Under the pieces are notes generated by a model. It was not told where the DNA came from. It saw only the letters and a program-made list of their open reading frames with translations, and did not search any database. From assembly GCA_023414875.1 (NCBI GenBank), contig JAEZMV010000022.1, forward strand, positions 1 through 41,892: a stretch of DNA of 41,892 nucleotides, in the 5' to 3' direction. Source of the stretch: Bacillota bacterium. Its GTDB lineage: Bacteria; Bacillota; Clostridia; Lachnospirales; Lachnospiraceae. A program made the position numbers and the translations under genes. Each line of letters starts with the position of its first letter. Within the stretch, counting starts at the first letter, position 1. Below are positions 16,361-25,666 of the stretch, piece after piece.

Positions 16361-18754
16361 ATGAATTACGGATATTTTGATGAAAAAAACAAAGAGTATG
16401 TCATAACCAAACCGGATACACCGGCACCTTGGGCAAACTATTTGGGATCCCCGGAATATGGTGCGATCATTTCTAACAATGCAGGTGGCTACAGCTTCGT
16501 TAAGAGCGGTGCAAGCGGAAGAATTTCCCGTTATATCTTCAATCAGGAGGATAAACCTGGAAGATATGTGTATCTTCGTGATGATGATGCAAAGGATTAT
16601 TGGTCTGCATCCTGGCAGCCGGTTGGAAAGCCTTTGGATCAATACAAAAGTGCATGTCATCATGGTACTGCATATACTACAATCAAGGCAGAATATACTG
16701 GTATAGAATCAGAAGTACTTTACTATGTTCCTTTAAATAAAACTCATGAGGTATGGAAGGTTAAGGTCAGGAATTCAAGTGATAAGCAGCGAAATCTCTC
16801 TGCCTTTGGTTTTATAGAATTTACAAATGAGGGCAATTATGAGAATGATCAGGTTAATTTACAATACACCCTATTCATTACTAAAACATATTTTAAGGGT
16901 AATAAGATTCTGCAGATGATGAATGAGAATTACTATAAGAATGCAGAAGGCTCCAATGGTAAGGAGCGTTTCTTTGGCTTGGCAGGAGCGGATGTAGCCT
17001 CTTACAATGGAGACAAGTCCCATTTTATCGGCAATTATAGAAGCTATGGCAACCCGATTGCGGTCGAACAGGGCTTCTGTGATAATCAGCTAAATTATAA
17101 CTCTAACTGCTGCGGTGCTCTTCACACAAAGATGACATTACAACCCGGAGAAAGCAAGGAATTTGTATTCCTGCTTGGTCGTAAGGATGATAAGGAATCA
17201 AGTGAAATTCTGAGTTGTTATCAGGATCTTGACGTTGTAGAAACAGAGTTAAATGAATTGAAGAATTACTGGCATGGTAAGCTTTCAAACTTCCAGGTTA
17301 AGACTCCCAGTGAGAACTTTAATGCAATGTTAAATACCTGGAATGCATTCCAATGCTTTATTACCTTTATCTGGTCCAGAGCAGCTTCCTTTATCTATGC
17401 AGGACTTCGTAACGGATACGGTTACCGTGACACCGTTCAGGATATCCAGGGTATTATTCATCTTGATCCGGAGATGGCAAAAGAGAAGATTAACTTTATG
17501 TTATCTGCGCAGGTAGACAATGGTGGTGGACTTCCGTTAGTTAAATTCACTCACAATGCAGGTCATGAGGACACTCCCGATGATACTTCCTATGCACAAT
17601 CCACCGGACACCCGGCATATCGTGCAGATGATGCGTTATGGTTGTTCCCAACCATTTACAAGTATATGGCTGAAACCGGAGATAAGAAATTCCTCGAGGA
17701 GGTAATTCCATATGCAAATAAGGATCAGGGCGATGTATATGACCACCTAAAGAGAGCAATCAACTTCTCCATGGAGCGTTTGAGTGTTCATAATATGCCA
17801 GCTGGTCTTCATGCGGACTGGAATGACTGCTTGAGACTTGGTAAGAAGGGTGAATCTACCTTCGTTGCATTACAGTTATATTATGCGATGACAGTAATCC
17901 GTGATATTGCAGTTGATAGAAATGATACAGAGTATATCGCTTATATAGACAAAGTACAAAAAGAATTAAAGGATACCATCAATGATAATTGTTGGGAAGA
18001 TGATCGTTTCGTTCGTGGCTTTAAGGAGGACGGACAGGTGATCGGTTCCAAGAAGGATCCGGAAGCTAACATGTGGTTAAATCCTCAGTCCTGGGCAGTA
18101 ATCAGTGGTCTTGCTACGAAGGAGCAGGCGGAGAAGGCATTAGAGAGTGTTTACAGAGAATTAAATACACCTTACGGCGCAAGAGTCATGGCACCTTCCT
18201 ACGTAGACCATGCCTTCGATGGTGCATTAGCTCTTCTTTTCAATCCATCCACTAAAGAAAACGGCGGTATCTTCTCACAGCCTCAGGGTTGGATTATACT
18301 TGCGGAAGCTTTAATGGGACATGGTAACCGTGCCTTTTTGTACTTTACAGAATCAAGTCCGGCAACTCAGAATGATACGGCCGAGGTACGCGTTCTTGAA
18401 CCCTATGTTCATGGGCAGTTTACGGAAGCAACGGAAAGCCCGTTCCACGGAAGATCACACGTACATTGGCTAACCGGTACTGCTTCCACTGTTATGGTTG
18501 GTTGTGTGGAGGGTATTCTAGGTATGAGACCTGACCTCAACGGTCTTACGGTTGCACCAAGTATTCCTAGTGACTGGAAGGAATTCTCCATCGAGAAGAA
18601 TTTCCGTGGCAAGAAGCTAAATATCCAGGTTCAGAACCCGGATGGTGCAGAAAGCGGCTATAAGGAATTCTATGTGAATGGAGTGAAGCTGGAGAAGAAT
18701 TATGTCCCTGAGACAATTCTGAAAGAAAACAATGATATTCTTTTAGTAATGTAA
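16361..18754 (+). CDS. GH94 disaccharide phosphorylase (cellobiose/chitobiose phosphorylase type)
   Basis: Cleaves a beta-linked glucosyl disaccharide with phosphate to give alpha-sugar 1-phosphate, saving ATP. The protein has no signal peptide, so it acts in the cytoplasm on imported sugar. The 797-residue length and order fit GH94: an N-terminal beta-sandwich (YGYFDEKNKEYVITKPDTP, NAGGYSF), a linker, an (alpha/alpha)6 barrel with GYGYRDTVQD, the DWND motif at 486-489 holding the catalytic acid, and GRSHVHWLTGTAS near the phosphate site. N-terminal motifs resemble both cellobiose and N,N'-diacetylchitobiose phosphorylases, so the acceptor is not settled. Start ATG has AAAGGAG upstream. A terminator follows. 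Xylulokinase and a CE2 esterase are encoded nearby, consistent with plant-fibre use. Confidence 0.88.
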   Translation: MNYGYFDEKNKEYVITKPDTPAPWANYLGSPEYGAIISNNAGGYSFVKSGASGRISRYIFNQEDKPGRYVYLRDDDAKDYWSASWQPVGKPLDQYKSACHHGTAYTTIKAEYTGIESEVLYYVPLNKTHEVWKVKVRNSSDKQRNLSAFGFIEFTNEGNYENDQVNLQYTLFITKTYFKGNKILQMMNENYYKNAEGSNGKERFFGLAGADVASYNGDKSHFIGNYRSYGNPIAVEQGFCDNQLNYNSNCCGALHTKMTLQPGESKEFVFLLGRKDDKESSEILSCYQDLDVVETELNELKNYWHGKLSNFQVKTPSENFNAMLNTWNAFQCFITFIWSRAASFIYAGLRNGYGYRDTVQDIQGIIHLDPEMAKEKINFMLSAQVDNGGGLPLVKFTHNAGHEDTPDDTSYAQSTGHPAYRADDALWLFPTIYKYMAETGDKKFLEEVIPYANKDQGDVYDHLKRAINFSMERLSVHNMPAGLHADWNDCLRLGKKGESTFVALQLYYAMTVIRDIAVDRNDTEYIAYIDKVQKELKDTINDNCWEDDRFVRGFKEDGQVIGSKKDPEANMWLNPQSWAVISGLATKEQAEKALESVYRELNTPYGARVMAPSYVDHAFDGALALLFNPSTKENGGIFSQPQGWIILAEALMGHGNRAFLYFTESSPATQNDTAEVRVLEPYVHGQFTEATESPFHGRSHVHWLTGTASTVMVGCVEGILGMRPDLNGLTVAPSIPSDWKEFSIEKNFRGKKLNIQVQNPDGAESGYKEFYVNGVKLEKNYVPETILKENNDILLVM

Positions 18755-18820
18755 TTATAAGTGCGTAAGAAATGATAGATAGAATAGTGTTATAATTTTT
18801 TCTTTTAGAAGAAACAAAAG

Positions 18821-18870
18821 GGGATGCTTACCGAGAAACCATCAATCGGCAGCATCTCTTTTTGTTTTTA
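18821..18870 (+). terminator. Terminator of the GH94 gene
   Basis: GGATGCT..CCGA pairs with TCGG..AGCATCT, followed by CTTTTTGTTTTTA. Confidence 0.8.
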
Positions 18871-18952
18871 TTTGTTCTGATAAGAGTTGAATTATTGTAG
18901 TGCACCAATTTTTTCGCCATACTGTTATAATTATCAGTTTGGAAAAGAAGAT

Positions 18953-19202
18953 ATGACTATTGATGAGATCACATATAAGCTGTGTTAAATCATGATGGAA
19001 GACTTAATGAGGAGTATGCGGGAAAATCCTTCGTAATTACCGAGAGCACTTCCGAAAACAGTTATGGAAGAAAAGTGGAGTATATATTTAACAGATCATG
19101 GTGGCATGGAACCGGATATTGAAGATTCTCGTCTAATTATTAAAGTTATTTATTGGACGGAATATCATCTATCATATACCGGAATGCCTAGTGTAATCTA
19201 GC
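18953..19202 (+). pseudogene. Decayed coding remnant, family not recognised
   Basis: Three short stretches in successive frames read like protein. MTIDEITYKLC runs to a TAA at 18986-18988. HDGRLNEEYAGKSFVITES and on to SWWHGTGY runs from 18991 to a TGA at about 19120. DSRLIIKVIYWTEYHLSYTG runs to a TAG near 19201. The residue mix (W, Y, charged) is more protein-like than random AT-rich spacer, suggesting a gene broken by frameshifts. No family was recognised and chance cannot be excluded. The rest of the 18871-19264 gap holds nothing else I can see. Confidence 0.35.
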
Positions 19203-19264
19203 GGAAGGATATATATTAGATTAAGCTTCTCTATAATAAATGACATAGCAGAAGGAGTGAATTT

Positions 19265-20149
19265 ATGAATAAAATTAAACTAATATCAATTGTTATGATT
19301 ATGTCCATTGTACTTGGTGGATGCGGTACCTTAGATACGAATCAAAACAATCCGGGTAGTAACGTCGGAAGCATTGACGAGGGAAGCAGTAAGGAAGACG
19401 GCAGTGATGAAGCAGACAATGAAACAGATAGTCAAACAGATGATGAAAATGACAGTGATACAGCAGAAGATACAGATGCAGTAACCTTTAAAGCTGAAAT
19501 ATTAGAAACAGGTGCATCTCTACTTGTAGCTCCGACTCAGGAAAGCAACGAGTATAAATCATCGGATAAAATGACTGTTCACCTTACCGAAGTGAATATT
19601 ACTGATCAGAGCGGTGAGAGCATAGCCGGTGATGAGCTTAAGCTTGGGGATATAATAAGTATTACTTATAATGGTATGATAAATGAATCCTATCCTGCTC
19701 AGATATCGGCATCTGCGATTCAAGTGACCGGACATAATCATATAATAGATGGGTATCTTGCTATTATTGATGACATCTATCAGGAGGATCCGGGCTTGAA
19801 CGGAGATATTACTATGATAGCATTTGATACTACGGAGTGGACAGATATCACAGTACTCGAAAAAGAAATGATACTTGCAGAAGTAAATAAAAGATATGAA
19901 GTTGAGGTCAGAGAAGGAACCTTTGACCAACTATCCGAGGAAGGTATCATTGATAAGGAAAATTTGTATTTTCCAAAGGGAATTCTGGTTAAGATAACTA
20001 AACTTAAAATCAATGAAGACAAAGACGTTATAAAGTATGCAATAGAGAAATGGAGAAGTGGGTTGGGAGCAATTGGATCAGATGATGCAAAAGCAAAATT
20101 CGATGGAGCTAAGTGGAACATTACAAAGGGAAATATGTGGATCAGTTAA
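19265..20149 (+). CDS. Lipoprotein with DUF3221-like domain
   Basis: Function unknown; anchored outside the cytoplasmic membrane. The signal peptide MNKIKLISIVMIMSIVLGGC ends in a lipobox (LGGC, Cys20). A strongly acidic Asp/Glu/Ser/Thr/Asn linker follows, residues about 30-75. A beta-rich domain of about 80 residues (ILETGASLLV, LKLGDIISITYNGMINESYPAQI) resembles YobA/DUF3221 OB-like domains. The C-terminal domain of about 140 residues ends in IEKWRSGLGAIGSDDAKAKFDGAKW, a pattern I associate with uncharacterised clostridial lipoproteins. Start ATG has AGAAGGAG. It is convergent with the permease downstream. Confidence 0.82.
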   Translation: MNKIKLISIVMIMSIVLGGCGTLDTNQNNPGSNVGSIDEGSSKEDGSDEADNETDSQTDDENDSDTAEDTDAVTFKAEILETGASLLVAPTQESNEYKSSDKMTVHLTEVNITDQSGESIAGDELKLGDIISITYNGMINESYPAQISASAIQVTGHNHIIDGYLAIIDDIYQEDPGLNGDITMIAFDTTEWTDITVLEKEMILAEVNKRYEVEVREGTFDQLSEEGIIDKENLYFPKGILVKITKLKINEDKDVIKYAIEKWRSGLGAIGSDDAKAKFDGAKWNITKGNMWIS

Positions 20150-20180
20150 GATGAAATACTAAAATTATATTTATAAAGTG

Positions 20181-20213
20181 GAAGAAGGGCAGTTGTAGTC
20201 AACTGCCCTCTTC
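20181..20213. terminator. Bidirectional hairpin between lipoprotein and permease genes
   Basis: AGGGCAGTTG (20186-20195) pairs perfectly with CAACTGCCCT (20200-20209) around a TAGT loop. The permease stop codon (20199-20201 on the minus strand) overlaps the loop and stem, so the hairpin serves both convergent genes. T tracts are weak on both sides. Confidence 0.6.
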
Positions 20214-21443
20214 GTCCGTTTGAACTGTTTTTTTTATCAAAAAAGGGATTGAGATACTTTTGAATTGCATCCCAAATAGTTGCTTCATAATCAACCACAG
20301 TAAAAATGGCCATATTACATGAAGACCGAATTCATAGAATAAACATAATCCTATAAGAAAAATGATATTGTAGATAGTAAAGGTTTTTAAAAAAGTACCC
20401 GGTCTGGAAGCCTCTGTTTTGCAGTAAAACTTGTAGGAAATCAGACTGGCAAGGGAGGCTATAAGGGTACCTAATCCTCCGATATCGGTTCCGATTATTA
20501 AGGTTTTATAATTGTCCGTGAAAGCGGATAACAGTACGGCAGCAGGTACATTACTGATAATCTGACTTGCAGCGATTGATACCGGAAGTTCTTTGTTTCC
20601 AATCAGTTCTGCTAAATATTCTTTAACTACGGTTATATTACCGATGTTTCCGACAAACAGAAAGAAGAAGACAAAAGTAAGTAAAAGAGAATAATCCACC
20701 TTCTTAAGGAGTTTATAATTGAATATAAGGATCGTTAATAATACAATCAGCAGGGTAATCCAATCATCAATCAATCGAAGCACACAAAGTAAACAGACAA
20801 CAAAAAGGATACTATATATAAACGTCGAGTAAGACTTTTTTCGGTCTGTTTTTTCCTTTACGGGCAATTCAAAGCTTAGAGGTTCTTTCTTAATAAGAAA
20901 GATCACAATGCAAAGCAGAACAAAGGATACCAACGTATATGGATATGTAATTTTTAGAAACTCCTGAAACGATATATCGTATTTGGAATAAAGAAAAAGA
21001 TTTTGTGGATTGCCTACGGGAGTCAGCATACTTCCGAGGTTCGCAGCAATCGTCTGAAGTACGATGACGCGAATAAAATACTTTGTCTGCCCGGTAATAG
21101 ACAATATCATGATGCCAAAGGGAACAAAGGTTATCAGTGCTACATCATTGGTAATCAGCATGGACGTAAAGAAACATAACATAATAAGTACAAAGCTTAG
21201 AGCTCTGGTATTCTTTACTCGCTTCAATAATTTCTCTGAGATACTTAAGAAGACGCCTGTTTCATTAAAACCTGCGATTACTGCCATAAGACAGAAAAGG
21301 AGGCTTAGAACGCGCAGATCAAGATAGGAGAGATAGTCTTTGGAGGGTGGTACAAAAAACATCGTCAATAATGCTGCTGCTCCTGAGATACACAATACAG
21401 TTTCAGTTTTAAAAAAAGATTGTATTTTTTGAATCGTTTTCAT
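20199..21443 (-). CDS. SLC13/ArsB/NhaD-type anion permease
   Basis: An integral membrane transporter of 414 residues with about 10-11 hydrophobic spans. The sequence pattern fits the ion-transporter superfamily that includes CitM, DASS and ArsB/NhaD: AGFNETGVF near the first span pair, TNDVALITFVPF in the first half, and the re-entrant-loop motif TPVGNPQNLFLYSKY at about residue 145. The second half has NVPAAVLLSAFTDN, the repeat-related counterpart. The substrate is probably a dicarboxylate, citrate or related anion, but sequence alone does not decide. Start ATG 21443 has GAGGAA upstream. It faces away from purC, with about 500 bases of intergenic DNA at its 5' side. Confidence 0.8.
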   Translation of the reverse strand: MKTIQKIQSFFKTETVLCISGAAALLTMFFVPPSKDYLSYLDLRVLSLLFCLMAVIAGFNETGVFLSISEKLLKRVKNTRALSFVLIMLCFFTSMLITNDVALITFVPFGIMILSITGQTKYFIRVIVLQTIAANLGSMLTPVGNPQNLFLYSKYDISFQEFLKITYPYTLVSFVLLCIVIFLIKKEPLSFELPVKEKTDRKKSYSTFIYSILFVVCLLCVLRLIDDWITLLIVLLTILIFNYKLLKKVDYSLLLTFVFFFLFVGNIGNITVVKEYLAELIGNKELPVSIAASQIISNVPAAVLLSAFTDNYKTLIIGTDIGGLGTLIASLASLISYKFYCKTEASRPGTFLKTFTIYNIIFLIGLCLFYEFGLHVIWPFLLWLIMKQLFGMQFKSISIPFLIKKTVQTDEEGS

Positions 21444-21677
21444 TTATGTCATTTCCTCTTCTGTTATACTACAAAGTAATATACTTATATTATTCTTCAT
21501 AAAAATATGATACGGAGCTGCTCTATTATCCTAACACATCAACAATAAAAATTTCCAGAAAATGTATGATATATAGCTTGGTTATGGCCATGTTGTGGTG
21601 TAAAAAGGACTAGATACACTTAAGAATTTTAACTCAGCTATGAGGTAAATGCAATCATTATTTATTCAAGAAAATTC

Positions 21678-21700
21678 ATTTATTAACACAGTTAATAAAT
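21678..21700. promoter_or_regulatory. Perfect palindrome, candidate operator
   Basis: ATTTATTAAC / GTTAATAAAT, 10-bp perfect arms with an ACA spacer, lie in the long gap between the divergent permease gene and purC. The dyad is typical of a dimeric regulator site; no such regulator can be assigned. The remaining gap (21444-21926) is AT-rich, with no purine-riboswitch-like fold that I could find. Confidence 0.5.
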
Positions 21701-21840
21701 CGTATAAACGTACGTAATTAATGGGCTTTCAGCGGTTTTTTGGGACCAAATAAAGTGATATAAAAGTATACAGATTCCAATTTATATTTGTGCATATATA
21801 CAAATTTGCATTATGATACCTGGAAACGACAAAATAATTG

Positions 21841-21870
21841 TTGCGGTTTTCCAATATTTCATTATATGAT
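21841..21870 (+). promoter_or_regulatory. Possible purC promoter
   Basis: TTGCGG (21841-21846), an 18-base spacer and TATGAT (21865-21870) lie about 70 bases upstream of the start codon. The -35 box is weak. Confidence 0.35.
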
Positions 21871-21938
21871 GTAGGTGTAACGGATAGCTTCTAAAGTATT
21901 ATATGAAAAAATATAGTAAAGGATAGGTGGCAGTTGCA

Positions 21939-22646
21939 ATGAAAAAATTAGACATGCTCTATGAAGGAAAAGCGAAGAAAGTATACAATACTGACGTGGA
22001 AGACATTTATATTGTTGATTATAAGGATGATGCGACAGCATTTAACGGTTTAAAAAAGGGAACTATTCTTGGTAAGGGTGTAGTTAATAACAAAATGTCA
22101 AACCATGTATTCCAAATTCTTGAAAAAGAAGGTATACCTACACATTATGTTGAGGAATTAAGCGACCGTGAAACTGCTGTTAAAAAAGTAGAAATCGTAC
22201 CGCTTGAGGTCATTGTTAGAAATGTGTCCGCAGGAAGCTTCGCAAAAAAATTGGGCATTGAAGAAGGTAGAAAGTTAATCAGCCCTACCCTGGAATTCTC
22301 CTACAAGGATGATGCATTGGGTGATCCGATGATTAATGATTATTATGCAATTGCTTTAGGTATCGCAACCAGAGAAGAGATTGACCGTATTACAGAATTA
22401 GTATTTAAATTAAATGATGTTCTTTGCAAATATTTTGCAGAGTGTGGTATAGAATTAATTGATTTTAAAGTAGAGTTCGGCAGATATAAAGGACAAATTA
22501 TCCTTGCAGATGAGATTTCTCCGGATACCTGCAGACTTTGGGATATCACTACCCATGATAAGTTAGATAAAGACCGCTTCCGTAGAGACCTTGGCAATGT
22601 AGAGGAAGCTTACCTTGAAGTATTCAAACGTTTAGGAATTCAGTAG
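21939..22646 (+). CDS. purC: SAICAR synthetase (phosphoribosylaminoimidazole-succinocarboxamide synthase)
   Basis: Joins CAIR and aspartate with ATP to make SAICAR in de novo purine synthesis. It is a 235-residue protein with the family opening KKLDMLYEGKAKKVY, the nucleotide-binding VEIVPLEVIVRNVSAGSF block at about residues 83-100, and the signature LADEISPDTCRLWD near residue 190. Length is standard for the bacterial monofunctional enzyme. ATG 21939 is preferred over the GTG at 21927, since AGGTGG precedes it by 8 bases. purF lies 256 bases downstream, behind a weak hairpin; purB is a further 1.5 kb on. Confidence 0.96.
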   Translation: MKKLDMLYEGKAKKVYNTDVEDIYIVDYKDDATAFNGLKKGTILGKGVVNNKMSNHVFQILEKEGIPTHYVEELSDRETAVKKVEIVPLEVIVRNVSAGSFAKKLGIEEGRKLISPTLEFSYKDDALGDPMINDYYAIALGIATREEIDRITELVFKLNDVLCKYFAECGIELIDFKVEFGRYKGQIILADEISPDTCRLWDITTHDKLDKDRFRRDLGNVEEAYLEVFKRLGIQ

Positions 22647-22663
22647 TTGAATTATAGATTTAT

Positions 22664-22702
22664 GGGGCTGTACGAAGGCTAACTTTGGACAGCCTCTTGT
22701 TG
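22664..22702 (+). terminator. Weak terminator-like hairpin after purC
   Basis: GGCTGT (22666-22671) pairs with ACAGCC (22689-22694), followed by TCTTGTT. It may only partly separate purC from purF. Confidence 0.4.
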
Positions 22703-22902
22703 ACTGAAAAATGAAGGTAAACAGGTAATTGCGAAACAATATGATATCTTAGGGACAACATATATAAATTCCTCCGCTTCAACACTACGCTTAAGTATAA
22801 AAACCTTGCTTACAATTGGAATTGTATATGCTCTTCATAAAATGGATTAGATCATGAAGTTTCGCAAAACCTGTTTGAAAAAGAGAGGATGGATCACAAC
22901 AC

Positions 22903-24339
22903 ATGAGGGAAGAAAACAACAGCTTTACTCCGAGTGGATTACATGAAGAATGTGGAGTCTTTGCAGTTTATGATCTGGATGGAAATGATGTCGTATCCAC
23001 TATTCATTATGGTTTATTTGCACTTCAGCATAGAGGGCAGGAAAGCTGCGGTATTGCTGTAAGCGACACAAAAGGACCGAAGGGCAGTGTTAAAGCTTGG
23101 AAGGGTATGGGACTGGTAAGTGAAGTATTTACACCGGAGAATCTGGATACTCTGAGAGGAAATATTGGAGTAGGACATGTTCGTTATTCAACAGCAGGCG
23201 GTAGTAATGTCAATAATACCCAGCCCTTGGTATTGAACTATGTTAAGGGTACACTGGCACTGGCTCATAACGGTAATCTGGTTAATACCCCGGAATTAAA
23301 AAGAGAGCTGGAATATACCGGTGCTATCTTTCAGACTACGATTGATACTGAGGTAATTGCATATCATATAGCAAGAGAGCGATTGAACTCTGCAACTGCT
23401 GAGGAAGCAGTAGCAAGAGCAATGAAGAAACTGAGAGGAGCCTTTTCCCTAGTTATCATGAGCCCCAGAAAATTAATCGGGGCAAGGGATCCCTTTGGCT
23501 TTCACCCACTGGTAATTGGAAAGAGAAATAATGCCTACATTCTGGCATCTGAGACAGCAGCCCTGAGTGCAGCGGATGCGGAATTTATCCGTGATGTTCT
23601 ACCCGGCGAGGTTGTAATGATTGATGAGGAAGGGATTCATTCCGATACTTCACAATGTGGACAGAAGATATCAAAATGTATCTTTGAATATATTTATTTT
23701 GCAAGACCGGACACCCGCTTTGATGGGGTCAGTGTATATAATTCCAGAATTATGGCAGGAAGAATACTTGCCCAGACCCATCCTATAGATGCGGATGTTG
23801 TAGTGGGAGTGCCTGATTCCGGAAATGCTGCGGCCCTTGGATATGCCCTTGAATCCGGAATCCCTTTTGGAATGGCATTTGTAAAGAACAGTTATGTTGG
23901 CCGAACCTTTATTAAACCGAAGCAATCAATGCGTACCTCCAGCGTCCGTATTAAGCTCAATGTTCTTCAGGAAGTGGTAAATGGTAAGAGAGTCGTTATG
24001 ATCGATGATTCCATTGTACGTGGAACAACCAGTGAGAAGATAGTTAAGATGCTAAAAAAAGCAGGAGCTGTCGAGGTGCATGTAAGAATCAGCTCACCAC
24101 CCTTTTTATATCCATGTTATTTTGGAACTGATGTTCCAACCGGAGATCAGCTAATCGCACATAACAATACGGTGGATCAGATACGAGATATGATCGGTGC
24201 TGATTCCTTAGGTTATCTGGCAGTTGATAGATTAAGCGAAATGATTGGTGGAGATACTGGATATTGTGATGCATGCTTTACAGGAATTTATCCGATTGAA
24301 CCTCCGAAGGAAGATATCCGAGGAGAATACGAATCATAG
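22903..24339 (+). CDS. purF: Amidophosphoribosyltransferase (glutamine PRPP amidotransferase)
   Basis: Catalyses the committed step of purine synthesis: PRPP plus glutamine to phosphoribosylamine. It is made with a propeptide; C17 (HEECGVFAVYD) becomes the N-terminal nucleophile after cleavage. The class II glutaminase half has LQHRGQESCGI, VGHVRYSTAG and LAHNGNL. The PRTase half has VVGVPDSGNAAA and the PRPP loop VMIDDSIVRGTTS. Four cysteines at SQCGQ, YPCYF and YCDAC match the ligands of the oxygen-sensitive 4Fe-4S cluster of the Bacillus-type enzyme, fitting an anaerobe. It is 478 residues, and purC lies upstream. The GAGGATGG upstream of ATG is a little distant from the start. Confidence 0.96.
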   Translation: MREENNSFTPSGLHEECGVFAVYDLDGNDVVSTIHYGLFALQHRGQESCGIAVSDTKGPKGSVKAWKGMGLVSEVFTPENLDTLRGNIGVGHVRYSTAGGSNVNNTQPLVLNYVKGTLALAHNGNLVNTPELKRELEYTGAIFQTTIDTEVIAYHIARERLNSATAEEAVARAMKKLRGAFSLVIMSPRKLIGARDPFGFHPLVIGKRNNAYILASETAALSAADAEFIRDVLPGEVVMIDEEGIHSDTSQCGQKISKCIFEYIYFARPDTRFDGVSVYNSRIMAGRILAQTHPIDADVVVGVPDSGNAAALGYALESGIPFGMAFVKNSYVGRTFIKPKQSMRTSSVRIKLNVLQEVVNGKRVVMIDDSIVRGTTSEKIVKMLKKAGAVEVHVRISSPPFLYPCYFGTDVPTGDQLIAHNNTVDQIRDMIGADSLGYLAVDRLSEMIGGDTGYCDACFTGIYPIEPPKEDIRGEYES

Positions 24340-24468
24340 TAATTAGCTTATAATAGACAGTATTTTGAAGAATTCATTATCTAATCAAGAATACTAATTT
24401 TACATTGTTTACATCCCAATGATTTCTTCAAAGTAAATTAAGTATTTATTTAGGTTTAGTCAAAATAG

Positions 24469-24497
24469 TTTTAAATTGATGATCGATTTTCTATAAT
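24469..24497 (+). promoter_or_regulatory. Possible promoter of the CE2 esterase gene
   Basis: A consensus TATAAT (24492-24497) is preceded at 17 bases by a poor -35 (TTTTAA). It lies about 70 bases ahead of the start codon. Confidence 0.35.
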
Positions 24498-24568
24498 TGA
24501 TATTTTAATGTTTCTTTAGAAGAATCATTTATTTTCATAAACTCATTTTCTACTAAATGGAGGACATT

Positions 24569-25621
24569 ATGGTATTTCATGCAGGAGAAAACTATGTAAA
24601 AGCACTCGGCAGAACTTTATTCAGAGACGGTATCCGATATCTGAATTACTCCTGCGCTACGATTGAATTCTTATTTACAGGCACAAGAGCAGAAGCTGTA
24701 CTTTGGACCAATTCCTTGTCCTTGGAGAAGTTATATAAGGCGTGGGTTGCGGTGTTTATTGATGATGAAGAGGAACCCTCCAGACGTTTTTCCTTAGAAA
24801 ACGAAGAAGCTACCTATGTATTATATGAAGGAACAGCGGTGAAGGAAACGAAGGTCCGATTGGTAAAGTATTCTGAGGTTGCTTTTGGGATGGTTGGTAT
24901 TAAATCAATTATCACGGATGGCGAGCAGCCTTTGGTTCCGGCAGATATGAAAAGCAGAAGACTGGAGTTTATCGGTGACTCCATTACCTGCGGATATGGA
25001 AATGAAGGAATCTGGAACACTGATGTCTTTCATACGGCACAGGAGAATCCCTGGGATGCTTATGCAGCAAGAACAGCAAGAAAACTAGATGCGGATTATC
25101 ATTTAATCTCCTGGAGCGGAATAGGTATCATATCGAATTGGACGGATGCGGATGTTCCAAACGACGGTTGGTTGATGCCGGAACTTTATCCTTATACGGA
25201 TAAGGCTACGGATTTAGCCCTGGGAAATAAAGAACCTGAGTTTTGGGACTCTACCAGATTTGTTCCCGATTGTATCATTATCAACTTAGGAACAAATGAT
25301 AACAGCTACACCAAACAAATTCCGGAACGTGTTGCAGTTTTCGGTAATGAATATTATAAATTTGTTAAAAAGGTGAGAGCTCTTAACCCAACCTCGATTA
25401 TATTATGTACTCTGGGTGCCATGGGACAGGATTTGTGTCCGGAGGTTGAACGACAGGTGAAGCGTCTCTCCTTTGAGGGTGAAAAACAGCTTTATTATAT
25501 GAGCTTTGAGGAGCAGACAGAGGAAGATGGAATAGGTACTGACTGGCATCCAAGCAAACTTACCCATGAGAAGATGGCGAATAGGCTGGTAGCAAAGCTA
25601 AGAGAGATTATGGGTTGGTAG
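24569..25621 (+). CDS. CE2-like SGNH carbohydrate acetylesterase
   Basis: Probably removes acetyl groups from sugars such as xylo- or manno-oligosaccharides. The two-part layout is that of carbohydrate esterase family 2: an N-terminal beta-sandwich of about 125 residues (IRYLNYSCATIEFLFTGTRA) and an SGNH hydrolase domain. The catalytic serine is S138 in FIGDSITCGYG; the Asn/Gly blocks are NLGTNDNSY, and the catalytic Asp and His are D325 and H327 (TDWHPSK). There is no signal peptide, so it would act inside the cell on imported acetylated oligosaccharides. ATG 24569 is chosen because GGAGG spans the codons between the earlier ATG 24557 and it. It sits between purF and purB without an evident functional link. 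Confidence 0.85.
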   Translation: MVFHAGENYVKALGRTLFRDGIRYLNYSCATIEFLFTGTRAEAVLWTNSLSLEKLYKAWVAVFIDDEEEPSRRFSLENEEATYVLYEGTAVKETKVRLVKYSEVAFGMVGIKSIITDGEQPLVPADMKSRRLEFIGDSITCGYGNEGIWNTDVFHTAQENPWDAYAARTARKLDADYHLISWSGIGIISNWTDADVPNDGWLMPELYPYTDKATDLALGNKEPEFWDSTRFVPDCIIINLGTNDNSYTKQIPERVAVFGNEYYKFVKKVRALNPTSIILCTLGAMGQDLCPEVERQVKRLSFEGEKQLYYMSFEEQTEEDGIGTDWHPSKLTHEKMANRLVAKLREIMGW

Positions 25622-25666
25622 ATTGTTAATGACGGTTCGTCATGTGAGATGTGATAGAAAGAATGT

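Noticed and set aside
16172..16663. 163-codon minus-strand frame overlapping the GH94 start
   Set aside because: It is antisense to a well-supported gene; the hydrophobic look arises from the complementary codons.
21444..21926. Purine riboswitch or guanidine/T-box type leader before purC
   Set aside because: I could not find the conserved junction sequences or the paired loops of a purine riboswitch.
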